In this document: piece by piece, positions 35,748-44,250 of the stretch | Layout of the letters: each line of letters opens with the position of its first letter | How positions within the stretch are numbered: position 1 is the first letter of the stretch | From: an uncultured Bacteroides sp. | GTDB taxonomy: Bacteria > Bacteroidota > Bacteroidia > Bacteroidales > Bacteroidaceae | Assembly: GCF_959029255.1 (NCBI RefSeq) | Contig: NZ_CAUFUE010000016.1 | Location: forward strand, 1 to 64,000 | Direction of reading: 5' to 3' | DNA: 64,000 bases | The notes under the pieces: model-generated | The model's input: the letters and a program-made list of their open reading frames with translations, nothing else | Told to the model about the DNA's origin: nothing | The model's database searches: none | Position numbers and translations under genes: made by a program

Positions 35748-36833
35748 ATGAAGTCATTATATATCAAGAATTATAAGAACCTTAAGGAGCTGTCGCTTGA
35801 TTCGCTTACTCGAATCAATTTGATAGTGGGGCGTAACAATGTGGGCAAGTCTACATTGCTGGAAGCTATCTCTATTTATCTGGCAAATGGAAGTGATGAA
35901 TGGCTGAAAACGATTTTGGATTTCAGGGGAGAAATGGTGAATGTGGATTTCACTAAAGGAGAAGTGGATTCAGCTAGGGTCTTGCTGGAACATTATAGTT
36001 CTTTGTTTGTTGGGCGTAAGGTGGATTTCACGGATTCTACGGCAATTTCCATTGGTGAGCAGCATGATAAGGTGAACATCAGGCTTGTGCATATAGCCGA
36101 GGAACAGAGAGGATTGCAGACTAGGCGTTGGGCTTATAATGATGGAGATATCGATTCAAATGATCATTCATTTCAGTATATAGGTGACGGCTTGGAAGTG
36201 TTCTCCAGTTCTGCTTCTCCTGTGATAATACCCTTCTTTCAGCGTAGCATTTCGGGTAATGTGAAGGATAAAATACCATTTGAATATGTATTGGCAGGAG
36301 ATTTTTATCTTCGAAGAAGTGTTTTGCTTTTCGACCGTATATCCTTGTCCGACAGAGAAGAATATGTATTGGAAGCTTTGCGTATTATAGAGCCCGGAAT
36401 TGACCGGTTGAACTTTTTGAATGAAAATGAATATTCCAATCGGCGTGTTCCTTTTGTTACTTTAAAGGGTACGGGTGAGCGTGTCCGTTTGAGTTCGATG
36501 GGTGATGGTATCAATAGAATTCTCACAATAATCCTTGCTTTGGTTAATTGCAAAGACGGTGTTTTCTTGTTGGATGAATTTGAAACGGGACTTCACTATA
36601 CAGTACAGAACCGGTTGTGGGAAATTATCTTCATGCTTTCTCAAAAATTGAATATTCAAGTGTTTGTCTCTTCGCATAGTCGGGATTGTATAGACAGTTT
36701 CATTGCTGTAAATAAAGAAAAACAAGGGCAGATTATCCGTCTGGATAATAGAAACGGAGATATTGTTGCCGTAAACTATAATGATGAGAAGACAATGGAA
36801 TTCATAGCACAAAATGATGTTGAAATACGATAG
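35748..36833 (+). CDS. AAA/ABC-type ATPase of an OLD-like pair
   Basis: The 361-residue SMC/OLD-type ATPase has Walker A GRNNVGKST (28-36) and the signature helix RLSSMGDGINRILTIILAL, which serves as an ABC signature. Walker B is VFLLDEFETGLHYT (D276, E277) and the H-loop region is NIQVFVSSHSRDC. The N-terminal LYIKNYKNLKELSL is typical of RecF/OLD-like ATPases. The next gene encodes a TOPRIM-like protein starting 4 bp after this stop, so the pair looks like a split OLD nuclease or a PARIS-like AriA/AriB pair. A role in phage defence or DNA repair is inferred from architecture. Confidence 0.85.
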   Translation: MKSLYIKNYKNLKELSLDSLTRINLIVGRNNVGKSTLLEAISIYLANGSDEWLKTILDFRGEMVNVDFTKGEVDSARVLLEHYSSLFVGRKVDFTDSTAISIGEQHDKVNIRLVHIAEEQRGLQTRRWAYNDGDIDSNDHSFQYIGDGLEVFSSSASPVIIPFFQRSISGNVKDKIPFEYVLAGDFYLRRSVLLFDRISLSDREEYVLEALRIIEPGIDRLNFLNENEYSNRRVPFVTLKGTGERVRLSSMGDGINRILTIILALVNCKDGVFLLDEFETGLHYTVQNRLWEIIFMLSQKLNIQVFVSSHSRDCIDSFIAVNKEKQGQIIRLDNRNGDIVAVNYNDEKTMEFIAQNDVEIR

Positions 36834-36837
36834 GGAT

Positions 36838-37482
36838 ATGAGTAAGCTAAAAGAGAGTTTCTCTTATTATTTGTTTGTTGAGGGGAAAAATGATCTTCAT
36901 GTTATTTCTTCTTTATGTGGTTATCACCATGTGAACCAGAATTTCAATATTAAACCCTGTGAAAGCGTAGAGAATGTTGTCGGATTATTCAGGCTTGCGC
37001 TTACCAATCCCTTAGCTTATAGGCGTATAGGGATTGTGCTTGATGCTGATGTGGATATAGAGAGACGATGGAAACAATTGGTGGAAGTACTGAGGGGAAG
37101 TGGCAAATATGATTGTGACGGTTTGGAACTGGCTCCCGATGGCTTGATATTGCATCCGGTGAATGACTATGATGCGATTGTGGGTATCTGGATTATGCCT
37201 GACAACACTTTGAATGGAATGTTGGAGGACTTTGTTTTAAATATGATTCCGGCAGGAGATCCTTTGTTTCTGAAATCTGAAGCGATATTGTCCGAATTGG
37301 AATCGGTAGATATCCAACGTTATAAACAAGTTCATCGCTCTAAGGCTAAAATACATACATTCTTGGCATGGCAAGATGAACCCGGGAAACCTATAGGGCA
37401 GGCTATTACTGCTCACATTTTGAATCCGGATGCTGAACAGGCAAAAATTTTTGTAGATTGGCTGAATAAGTTATATAATTAG
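36838..37482 (+). CDS. TOPRIM-like (DUF3226-type) partner of the AAA ATPase
   Basis: The 214-residue protein has the TOPRIM pattern: a strand and loop YYLFVEGKNDLHVI with the catalytic Glu at residue 15, then IGIVLDADVDIERRW with D69 and D71. This is the metal-binding arrangement of OLD nucleases and topoisomerase-primase folds. I chose the start at 36838 (MSKLKESFSYY), 4 bp after the ATPase stop; an ATG at 36814 would overlap it. The ruvB start comes 3 bp after this stop, so all three genes are probably translated from one message. Confidence 0.8.
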   Translation: MSKLKESFSYYLFVEGKNDLHVISSLCGYHHVNQNFNIKPCESVENVVGLFRLALTNPLAYRRIGIVLDADVDIERRWKQLVEVLRGSGKYDCDGLELAPDGLILHPVNDYDAIVGIWIMPDNTLNGMLEDFVLNMIPAGDPLFLKSEAILSELESVDIQRYKQVHRSKAKIHTFLAWQDEPGKPIGQAITAHILNPDAEQAKIFVDWLNKLYN

Positions 37483-37485
37483 TAA

Positions 37486-38523
37486 ATGGAACAGGAAGAT
37501 TTTGATATACGCAATCAGCAACCCATCAGCAGTAAGGAGCGCGATTTTGAGAATGCTCTCCGCCCGTTGAATTTTGAGGACTTCAGCGGACAGGATAAGG
37601 TGGTTGACAATTTGCGCATTTTCGTGAAAGCGGCTCGCCTTCGAGGTGAGGCGCTGGACCATGTGTTGCTCCACGGCCCTCCCGGATTGGGAAAAACGAC
37701 GCTTTCCAATATTATTGCCAACGAACTGGGAGTCGGATTTAAGATAACTTCCGGTCCGGTGCTCGATAAGCCTGGCGACTTGGCGGGAGTACTTACCAGT
37801 TTGGAGCCGAATGACGTGCTTTTCATTGATGAAATCCATCGGTTGAGTCCTGTGGTAGAAGAGTACTTGTATTCTGCCATGGAAGATTACCGTATTGATA
37901 TCATGATAGACAAAGGCCCCTCGGCACGAAGCATACAGATTGATTTGAATCCTTTCACGCTGGTAGGCGCCACTACCCGTAGCGGTTTGTTGACAGCACC
38001 GCTTCGTGCGCGTTTCGGCATTAACCTACATTTGGAATATTATGACGATGATGTGTTGAGTGGTATAATCCGCCGTTCGGCAAGTATTCTCGATGTCCCT
38101 TGTTCCACCAGGGCTGCATCCGAGATTGCTTCCCGTAGCCGTGGTACGCCTCGTATTGCAAATGCTTTGTTGCGCCGTGTGCGCGATTTTGCGCAGGTCA
38201 AAGGGTCGGGCAGTATCGATACGGAGATTGCCAATTTCGCTCTTGAAGCCTTGAATATTGATAAATATGGGCTCGACGAGATAGACAATAAGATACTTTG
38301 TACCATCATTGATAAGTTCAAGGGCGGTCCTGTGGGGTTGACTACCATTGCCACCGCTTTAGGTGAAGATGCCGGCACCATCGAAGAGGTCTATGAGCCA
38401 TTTCTGATAAAAGAAGGTTTCCTGAAACGCACTCCACGTGGACGTGAAGTGACGGAACTTGCTTATAAACATCTGGGACGAAGTCTTTATAGTAGCCAGA
38501 AGACATTGTTTGATGATGATTGA
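37486..38523 (+). CDS. ruvB: Holliday junction branch-migration helicase RuvB
   Basis: The 345-residue RuvB drives RuvA-bound Holliday junction migration. Walker A HGPPGLGKTT begins at G64; Walker B is FIDEIHRLSPVVEE; sensor and Arg finger segments are GATTRSGLLTAPLRARFG. The C-terminal winged helix includes GTIEEVYEPFLIKEGFLKRTPRGR. The ATG follows the TOPRIM-like stop by 3 bp. That is unusual for a housekeeping gene and ties its expression to the upstream pair. Confidence 0.98.
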   Translation: MEQEDFDIRNQQPISSKERDFENALRPLNFEDFSGQDKVVDNLRIFVKAARLRGEALDHVLLHGPPGLGKTTLSNIIANELGVGFKITSGPVLDKPGDLAGVLTSLEPNDVLFIDEIHRLSPVVEEYLYSAMEDYRIDIMIDKGPSARSIQIDLNPFTLVGATTRSGLLTAPLRARFGINLHLEYYDDDVLSGIIRRSASILDVPCSTRAASEIASRSRGTPRIANALLRRVRDFAQVKGSGSIDTEIANFALEALNIDKYGLDEIDNKILCTIIDKFKGGPVGLTTIATALGEDAGTIEEVYEPFLIKEGFLKRTPRGREVTELAYKHLGRSLYSSQKTLFDDD

Positions 38524-38582
38524 GCAAGAAAGCAGTAACAGATATGTTTATGGCTTTTTAGATAATTAATAATATACTATAT

Positions 38583-39773
38583 ATGAAAAACTTTAAGTTT
38601 TGGATATCGCTTGGTATGCTTCTGGGGTTGGTTGTCTGTTCATCCTGCGGGGATGATGACGAATTTCCCACCTTTAAGTTCGATGGAGACGGGACCTGTT
38701 ATTATCCTTCAGTAAGCACCATTTCTAAAGAGAGTTTTGAGAAGACTGTAGTGGGGTACGGCTGGAAACATGTGAGTACTCATGAAATAACGGAGAATGG
38801 CGAATGCCTGAAAGAGGAATACTATGAAGGTTTGGACGGAGCGGGTCCTTCTTATTATTATTTTGAGACAACCGCTTCTCTTAAAACTTATATGTATGTC
38901 GATGCTTATCCAGTCAACGGATTCAGAACTTCCGCATACGAGTATATGGATGCGAATCGTGTGGTTGTCAATAACCGGCATGTCATACTGCAAATCCTGT
39001 CTATTGACAAGGACTTGCTGAAAGCAGTGGAATATCTGGGTGTACGTGCAGATGGAATAAAAGTTTACGGGTATGTCACCTACCAAAGAATGACGGAGCA
39101 GGAACTGAAGGAGTGCCAGAAGTCCTATCCGGTGGATTTGTCGAATTTGCGTGATCTGGTTATCTCGGTGACCGAAGAGAGGGTATTCATCAGTGGAAAG
39201 GAGTTTGAATTCGATATCTTGGAAAGTAACGGTGCATGTATAGTAAAGGCCCGGAAGGACGAAACATGCAATATTGTTTGTGAAGGAAACCATGTAAAAG
39301 TGAAACTACTGAAGAATGGTGCCTGGATTACGGTTTCCGATGGCTTGCGACACCGGGAATTTCATCTTTTCTCCACCGACGAAGAACTGGAACCGAAAGG
39401 AACGGATATCTATGATTTCACCTATACAGAACTGACGCTCAACAAGCAGAAACAATTGTTTACTTCCGAGGGTAGGGGATTGAATTATAGTACAGCGTTA
39501 ATGGGGACAAAACCTCGTGAGGAATATTATGGAAGTGTGCTGACTGCATATAACCCTTCTTATCTGTTTGCGGTGGATGCTGATAAACAGGTGCGTTTCT
39601 TTATTCTGAATCGCGGTGAGATTTATATAAAAGAATTACTTCCTATGACCGTGCTTGACGCGCTGGCAGAGGCAGGCGATGGGCATTCGATAGAGTATAA
39701 ACTGGAACTGGTGAATGCTTCCGGAGTCGTATTTCAGGTACTTCCATTTAAAATTGTTTATAAGGAGGGATGA
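38583..39773 (+). CDS. Putative lipoprotein of unknown function
   Basis: The 396-residue product has a lipoprotein signal ending in LVVCSSCGDDDEF. The mature part is beta-rich with a central segment VERVFISGKEFEFDIL-like and no recognised domain. Asp residues directly after the Cys match the Bacteroides surface-export signal trend, so surface exposure is possible. It lies between ruvB (59-bp gap) and the flippase gene. Confidence 0.6.
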   Translation: MKNFKFWISLGMLLGLVVCSSCGDDDEFPTFKFDGDGTCYYPSVSTISKESFEKTVVGYGWKHVSTHEITENGECLKEEYYEGLDGAGPSYYYFETTASLKTYMYVDAYPVNGFRTSAYEYMDANRVVVNNRHVILQILSIDKDLLKAVEYLGVRADGIKVYGYVTYQRMTEQELKECQKSYPVDLSNLRDLVISVTEERVFISGKEFEFDILESNGACIVKARKDETCNIVCEGNHVKVKLLKNGAWITVSDGLRHREFHLFSTDEELEPKGTDIYDFTYTELTLNKQKQLFTSEGRGLNYSTALMGTKPREEYYGSVLTAYNPSYLFAVDADKQVRFFILNRGEIYIKELLPMTVLDALAEAGDGHSIEYKLELVNASGVVFQVLPFKIVYKEG

Positions 39774-39837
39774 TGAACCACTGGCGGTCCTTCGGGATAT
39801 TCTTGCGGTTTGTTGTCCGGTATAAAAAGCGAATAAC

Positions 39838-41286
39838 GTGGCTGGATTAAAATCATTGGCAAAAGAAACTGCCATTTACGGGTTGAGTAGCATTATAGGC
39901 CGATTCCTCAACTATCTGTTGGTGCCTGTGTATACCATTGCCTTGTCTGCCCAGTCGGGAGGATACGGCGTTGTGACAAATATCTATGCATGGGTGGCAT
40001 TACTGTTGGTGCTGTTGACGTGTGGCATGGAAACCGGTTTCTTCCGCTTTGCCAATAAAGGGGAGGACGAGCCGATGAGGGTGTATTCCACAACTCTGCT
40101 CAGTATAAGTATCGGTGCGCTCACATTCCTTGCTTTGGGGTTGCTGTTTCTGGAGCCGATTGCCACTTGGCTGGAATATGGAGAACACCCCTGGTACGTG
40201 GGAATGATGATGATAGTGGTGGCTATGGATGCCATTCAGAGCATTCCTTTCGCATATCTGCGTTATAAGAAACGTCCGATTAAGTTTGCTGCGCTCAAGC
40301 TGCTGTTTATCTTCCTGAATATATCCCTGAATCTGATTTACTTTGTGTGGATGAAGGGAGATGATGTGGCATACGCATTCTTGTTCAACCTGATATGTAC
40401 TTCAGTAGTGATGGTATGTATGATACCTGAACTTTGCGGTTTTGCCTACGTGCTCGACAAGAAGCTGCTGAGGCGTATGCTCATTTATAGCTTGCCATTG
40501 CTGGTACTCGGCGTTGCCGGTATCCTGAACCAGGTAGCGGACAAGATTATCTTCCCCTTTGTCTATCCCGATGAAGCGGAAGCTACCGTGCAGCTCGGTA
40601 TATACGGGGCAGCCAGTAAGATTGCCATGGTGATGGCGATGCTTACGCAGGCTTTCCGTTATGCCTACGAGCCTTTTGTCTTCGGAAAGAGCCGCGATAA
40701 AGATAACAAGGAGGTGTATGCGCAGGCTATGAAATACTTCATCATCTTCACGCTGCTGGCATTTCTTGCAGTCATGTTTTATCTGGATATTCTGCGTCAT
40801 ATCATCGGGCGTGATTATTGGCCGGGCTTGCGCGTGGTTCCTATTGTGATGGCGGCTGAAATCTTTATGGGTATTTATTTCAATCTGTCTTTCTGGTATA
40901 AATTGATAGACGAAACCCGTTGGGGGGCATATTTCTCCTTGATTGGCTGTACGATATTGGTGGTGATGAATGTGCTTCTCATCCCTAAGTATAGCTATAT
41001 GGCATGCGCTTGGGCAGGCTTCTGCGGTTATGGAGTAGCGATGCTGCTGTCTTACTTTGTGGGACAGAAGAAGTATCCTATCCACTATGATTTAAAAGCC
41101 ATCGGTAAATACGTATTGTTGGCGGCAGTGCTCTATGTAGTCGCGGAATACGTGCCCATAGATAATATCTACCTCCGCATGACGTACCGCACGATATTGC
41201 TGCTGGTCTTCATCGCCTACATTGTGAAGTGCGATTTACCGTTGAGGCAGATTCCGTTCATCGGCAAGCTGGTGAAGAGGGGTTAG
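39838..41286 (+). CDS. Polysaccharide flippase, Wzx/MATE-like
   Basis: This 482-residue membrane protein with about 12-14 helices belongs to the polysaccharide transporter/MVF-like group. The N-terminal SLAKETAIYGLSSIIGRFLNYLLVP and repeated helices such as RYAYEPFVFGKSRDKDNKEVY are typical of Bacteroidetes O-unit or capsule flippases. It moves lipid-linked glycans across the inner membrane. The start is GTG at 39838; no better ATG is near the conserved N-terminus. No glycosyltransferase cluster accompanies it. Confidence 0.88.
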   Translation: MAGLKSLAKETAIYGLSSIIGRFLNYLLVPVYTIALSAQSGGYGVVTNIYAWVALLLVLLTCGMETGFFRFANKGEDEPMRVYSTTLLSISIGALTFLALGLLFLEPIATWLEYGEHPWYVGMMMIVVAMDAIQSIPFAYLRYKKRPIKFAALKLLFIFLNISLNLIYFVWMKGDDVAYAFLFNLICTSVVMVCMIPELCGFAYVLDKKLLRRMLIYSLPLLVLGVAGILNQVADKIIFPFVYPDEAEATVQLGIYGAASKIAMVMAMLTQAFRYAYEPFVFGKSRDKDNKEVYAQAMKYFIIFTLLAFLAVMFYLDILRHIIGRDYWPGLRVVPIVMAAEIFMGIYFNLSFWYKLIDETRWGAYFSLIGCTILVVMNVLLIPKYSYMACAWAGFCGYGVAMLLSYFVGQKKYPIHYDLKAIGKYVLLAAVLYVVAEYVPIDNIYLRMTYRTILLLVFIAYIVKCDLPLRQIPFIGKLVKRG

Positions 41287-41320
41287 AGGAGGTGAAGTTA
41301 GATTGATAAACATTCTCTTT

Positions 41321-41366
41321 TATCTTTGAGTATTTCGCAATTCTGTCAAGAAAAGCATTATTTTTG
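41321..41366 (+). promoter_or_regulatory. Two -7 promoter elements before the DinD-like gene
   Basis: TATCTTTG (41321-41328) and TATTTTTG (41359-41366) both match the -7 consensus, 149 and 111 bp before the start at 41477. TTTC at 41333-41336 is a weak -33 for the second. They mark the left edge of the restriction-modification block. Confidence 0.45.
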
Positions 41367-41476
41367 CACTATTATTAAAAATGGAGTGGCACAATGGACA
41401 GAAAAATCGATCGCATAAAGATTGTTTTGTAATCAAGGACTGTGCAGAAGAGAAAACAATAAATTCAGAATCAAGG

Positions 41477-42307
41477 ATGATTAAATCAGAAGAAATACAG
41501 AATCTCCTCGCAAGATTTGAATCCATTGCGTGTGAATACGAAGGCGTGGAGTGCTGGAGTGCTCGTGAATTATATCCTATTCTGGGCTATGCCAAATGGC
41601 AAACGTTTGAGAATGTTTTAGGGAAAGCCAAGGAGGCTTGCCAAAACGCCGGTGTAGAGACGAGTGACCATTTTACCGACGTCAGTAAAATGGTCGCATT
41701 AGGTAGTGGTTCCGAGCGTCACGTTGAAGATGTTATGCTTACTCGCTATGCTTGTTACCTCGTGGCACAAAATGGTGACCCTCGTAAATCAGAAGTGGCT
41801 TTTGCTCAGAACTATTTTGCCGTACAAACACGTGTGGCAGAGGTAATAGAGCAACGGCTTCTTGACTACGACCGTGTCCAGGCTCGCCATAAATTGGCAG
41901 AGACGGAGAAGCGGCTATCGGGTGTTCTTTATGAGCGTGGAGTGGATGATAAAGGTTTCGGTATTATTCGTAGTAAGGGCGACCAAGCTCTTTTCCGCAT
42001 GAACACTTCTGCGCTCAAGCGTAAGCTCGGAGCACCGGAGAAATGTGCTTTGGCTGATTTTTTGCCAACCCTTGGCATCAAGGCAAAGGATTTTGCTGCC
42101 GAGATGACTAGCGTTAATGTCCAGCAGAAAGACTTGAATGGAGTAACAAGCATCGAACGTGAGCATGTGGACAACAATCTTGCTGTACGTAAGATGCTTC
42201 TGGATCGAGGTATCATACCAGAGGATATGCCAGCCGAAGAAGATATTAAGAAGGTAGAACGCAGATTGGCATCCGAAGAAAAGAGGATTCTGCCAAAGAA
42301 AAAATAG
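41477..42307 (+). CDS. DinD-like DNA damage-inducible protein D
   Basis: The 276-residue protein resembles E. coli DinD, which is similar in length, is SOS-induced and inhibits RecA. A BRO-N-like N-terminal domain has EGVECWSARELYPILGYAKWQTFENVLGKAKEAC in two adjoining blocks, then VEDVMLTRYACYLVAQNGD and VAFAQNYFAVQTR. The C-terminal half has RSKGDQALFRMNTSALKRKLG and a Lys-rich end. I chose the start at 41477 (MIKSEEIQ), preceded by AAGG; a longer frame from 41381 has no homologous content. It lies 85 bp before the methyltransferase gene and may regulate or modulate the restriction block. Confidence 0.85.
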   Translation: MIKSEEIQNLLARFESIACEYEGVECWSARELYPILGYAKWQTFENVLGKAKEACQNAGVETSDHFTDVSKMVALGSGSERHVEDVMLTRYACYLVAQNGDPRKSEVAFAQNYFAVQTRVAEVIEQRLLDYDRVQARHKLAETEKRLSGVLYERGVDDKGFGIIRSKGDQALFRMNTSALKRKLGAPEKCALADFLPTLGIKAKDFAAEMTSVNVQQKDLNGVTSIEREHVDNNLAVRKMLLDRGIIPEDMPAEEDIKKVERRLASEEKRILPKKK

Positions 42308-42392
42308 TGTTTTAGAGGCATACATCTTGAACATATAGAAACATTGTAACGAATAGAATCACATAAGCCTTTTGTGATATTATTATATTGAC

Positions 42393-44249
42393 ATGAGATA
42401 TCTTGGAAATAAAACGAAACTTAGAGAGCATATCAATAACATCCTCAATAAATATAATATAGAGGGTAATATTTTTTGTGACCTTTTTACAGGTACTGCG
42501 AGTGTTGCTGATTATATGAAGGGAAAATATTCAATAATTGCTAACGACTTCATGTACTATTCATACGTGATAGCATATGCTAGACTTTACAATTCGAGAA
42601 TACCTAATTTTGAAGCATTCAATAAACAATACAAAAGTAATATTTTTGATTGGATAAATATTCAATCGGATAATAACCTAAAGGAAGATGGGTTTATCTT
42701 TCAAAACTATACACCTCATGCTAATCGTATGTTTTTTACAGAATACAATGGAAAGAAAATTGACACTATTCGTTGTAAAATTGAAGAACTAAAAGCAAAT
42801 AATTTTATAGATACAAACGAGTATTTTTATTTAATAGCTTCTTTGTTAGAGAATGTTATGAGTATTTCTAACACATCAGGAACTTATGAAGCTTTCTTTA
42901 AATATTGGCAAAGCCGTGCTATTCCTAATTTTGTTTTTTCTCCCCTTGAGATAAATGAGGTAGAGATTGTGGGAAATATTTCTGTTTTTAATGAGGATAG
43001 TAATAAATGTATTAGACATCTACATGGAGATATTTTATATTTAGACACTCCTTATACAGTAACTCAATATGCGTCAGCTTATAACATTCTTGAAACTATT
43101 GCTAAAAATGATTGTCCCGAGATAAAAGGAATTGCCGGGAAAAGAGGTAAGGGAAAATGTGTGTCATATTATTCATATAAGAATCACGCATTGGAACAAT
43201 TTGAAGATTTGTTTCGTCAAGCCGATTTCAGACACATTCTTGTAAGTTATAGCAATCAAGGAGTACTTAATCTTGATGAATTGATTGGTTTAGCAAAGAA
43301 ATTTGCTAAAAATGGCATTGTAAATGTAGAGTTTCTTAATTACCAAGAATATCAGAATCATCGCTCTAGTAAGAAACGAAAAGGAGAACAGCTAAAAGAA
43401 GTGATTCTATATTTTGAAAAAGAAATATCTACGATTAAATCACCTCTAAATTATTTTGGCAGTAAAGATACCTTATTTCCACAAATACAAAAGTTATTTC
43501 CTAAACATATTGGAACATTTGTAGATGCTATGGGTGGAGCATTTAATATAGGCGTCAATGTCGTAGCGATGGATCGTGTTATATATAATGATATAAATCC
43601 TCTTATAAAGGCTATTGTTGAATGGTTGTTGCAACCTAACAAAGAAAATATCATTATGTATGTTGAAAATATAATTCTGCAAAATGATTTAAGAAAAGCC
43701 AACAAAGAAACATATATGCGCCTTAGAGATAAATATAATATCAGTAAGAATGATTATAAATTGCTATATGTGCTTCACATGTATGCTTTCCAAAACTTAA
43801 TTAGATTTAATAGCAAGTTTTGTTTTAACACTCCAATTGGTATTGCAGGTTATAGTGAAGATATTCGAAAAAGAATAGAACGATTTATCTCTCAAACTCC
43901 TAAAATAATATTTAGAAATACTAGTTTTAAGGAGTTGCTTAACATGGATTTTACTCCAGATACTGTTTTTTATTTTGATCCTCCATATTATATTTCAACT
44001 GCGGGATATAACGATGGTAAAAGAGGCCTTGAAGGATGGAATTTAGAATTAGAGGAGCAATTATTGCAAGTCCTTTTGGAATTGCATAATAGGGGATTTA
44101 AATTCTTATTATCAAATGTCATAGAGCACAAAGGGAAAAAACATCAAATTTTAATTGATTGGTGTAATCATAATAAATTCAAAATATACCCAGTTGGAGT
44201 TTCTGGATGGCGATATAAGAAAAATGAAATAATAATCAAGAATTATTAA
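42393..44249 (+). CDS. Fused double N6-adenine DNA methyltransferase
   Basis: The 618-residue protein holds two Dam-type (alpha-class, D12) methyltransferases in tandem. Domain 1: motif X YLGNKTKL (3-10), motif I FCDLFTGTAS (28-37), motif IV DTPY (218-221). Domain 2 (from about 348): motif X NYFGSKDTL, motif I VDAMGGAFNIG, motif IV DPPYY (529-533). This is the layout of M.FokI and of the LlaI methylase, where each half methylates one strand of an asymmetric site. Domain 1 has DTPY in place of DPPY, which should still allow adenine methylation but deserves a check. The DNA is strongly AT-rich. Its stop is 1 bp before the McrB-like start, so the two are tightly coupled. Confidence 0.92.
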   Translation: MRYLGNKTKLREHINNILNKYNIEGNIFCDLFTGTASVADYMKGKYSIIANDFMYYSYVIAYARLYNSRIPNFEAFNKQYKSNIFDWINIQSDNNLKEDGFIFQNYTPHANRMFFTEYNGKKIDTIRCKIEELKANNFIDTNEYFYLIASLLENVMSISNTSGTYEAFFKYWQSRAIPNFVFSPLEINEVEIVGNISVFNEDSNKCIRHLHGDILYLDTPYTVTQYASAYNILETIAKNDCPEIKGIAGKRGKGKCVSYYSYKNHALEQFEDLFRQADFRHILVSYSNQGVLNLDELIGLAKKFAKNGIVNVEFLNYQEYQNHRSSKKRKGEQLKEVILYFEKEISTIKSPLNYFGSKDTLFPQIQKLFPKHIGTFVDAMGGAFNIGVNVVAMDRVIYNDINPLIKAIVEWLLQPNKENIIMYVENIILQNDLRKANKETYMRLRDKYNISKNDYKLLYVLHMYAFQNLIRFNSKFCFNTPIGIAGYSEDIRKRIERFISQTPKIIFRNTSFKELLNMDFTPDTVFYFDPPYYISTAGYNDGKRGLEGWNLELEEQLLQVLLELHNRGFKFLLSNVIEHKGKKHQILIDWCNHNKFKIYPVGVSGWRYKKNEIIIKNY

Positions 44250-44250
44250 T

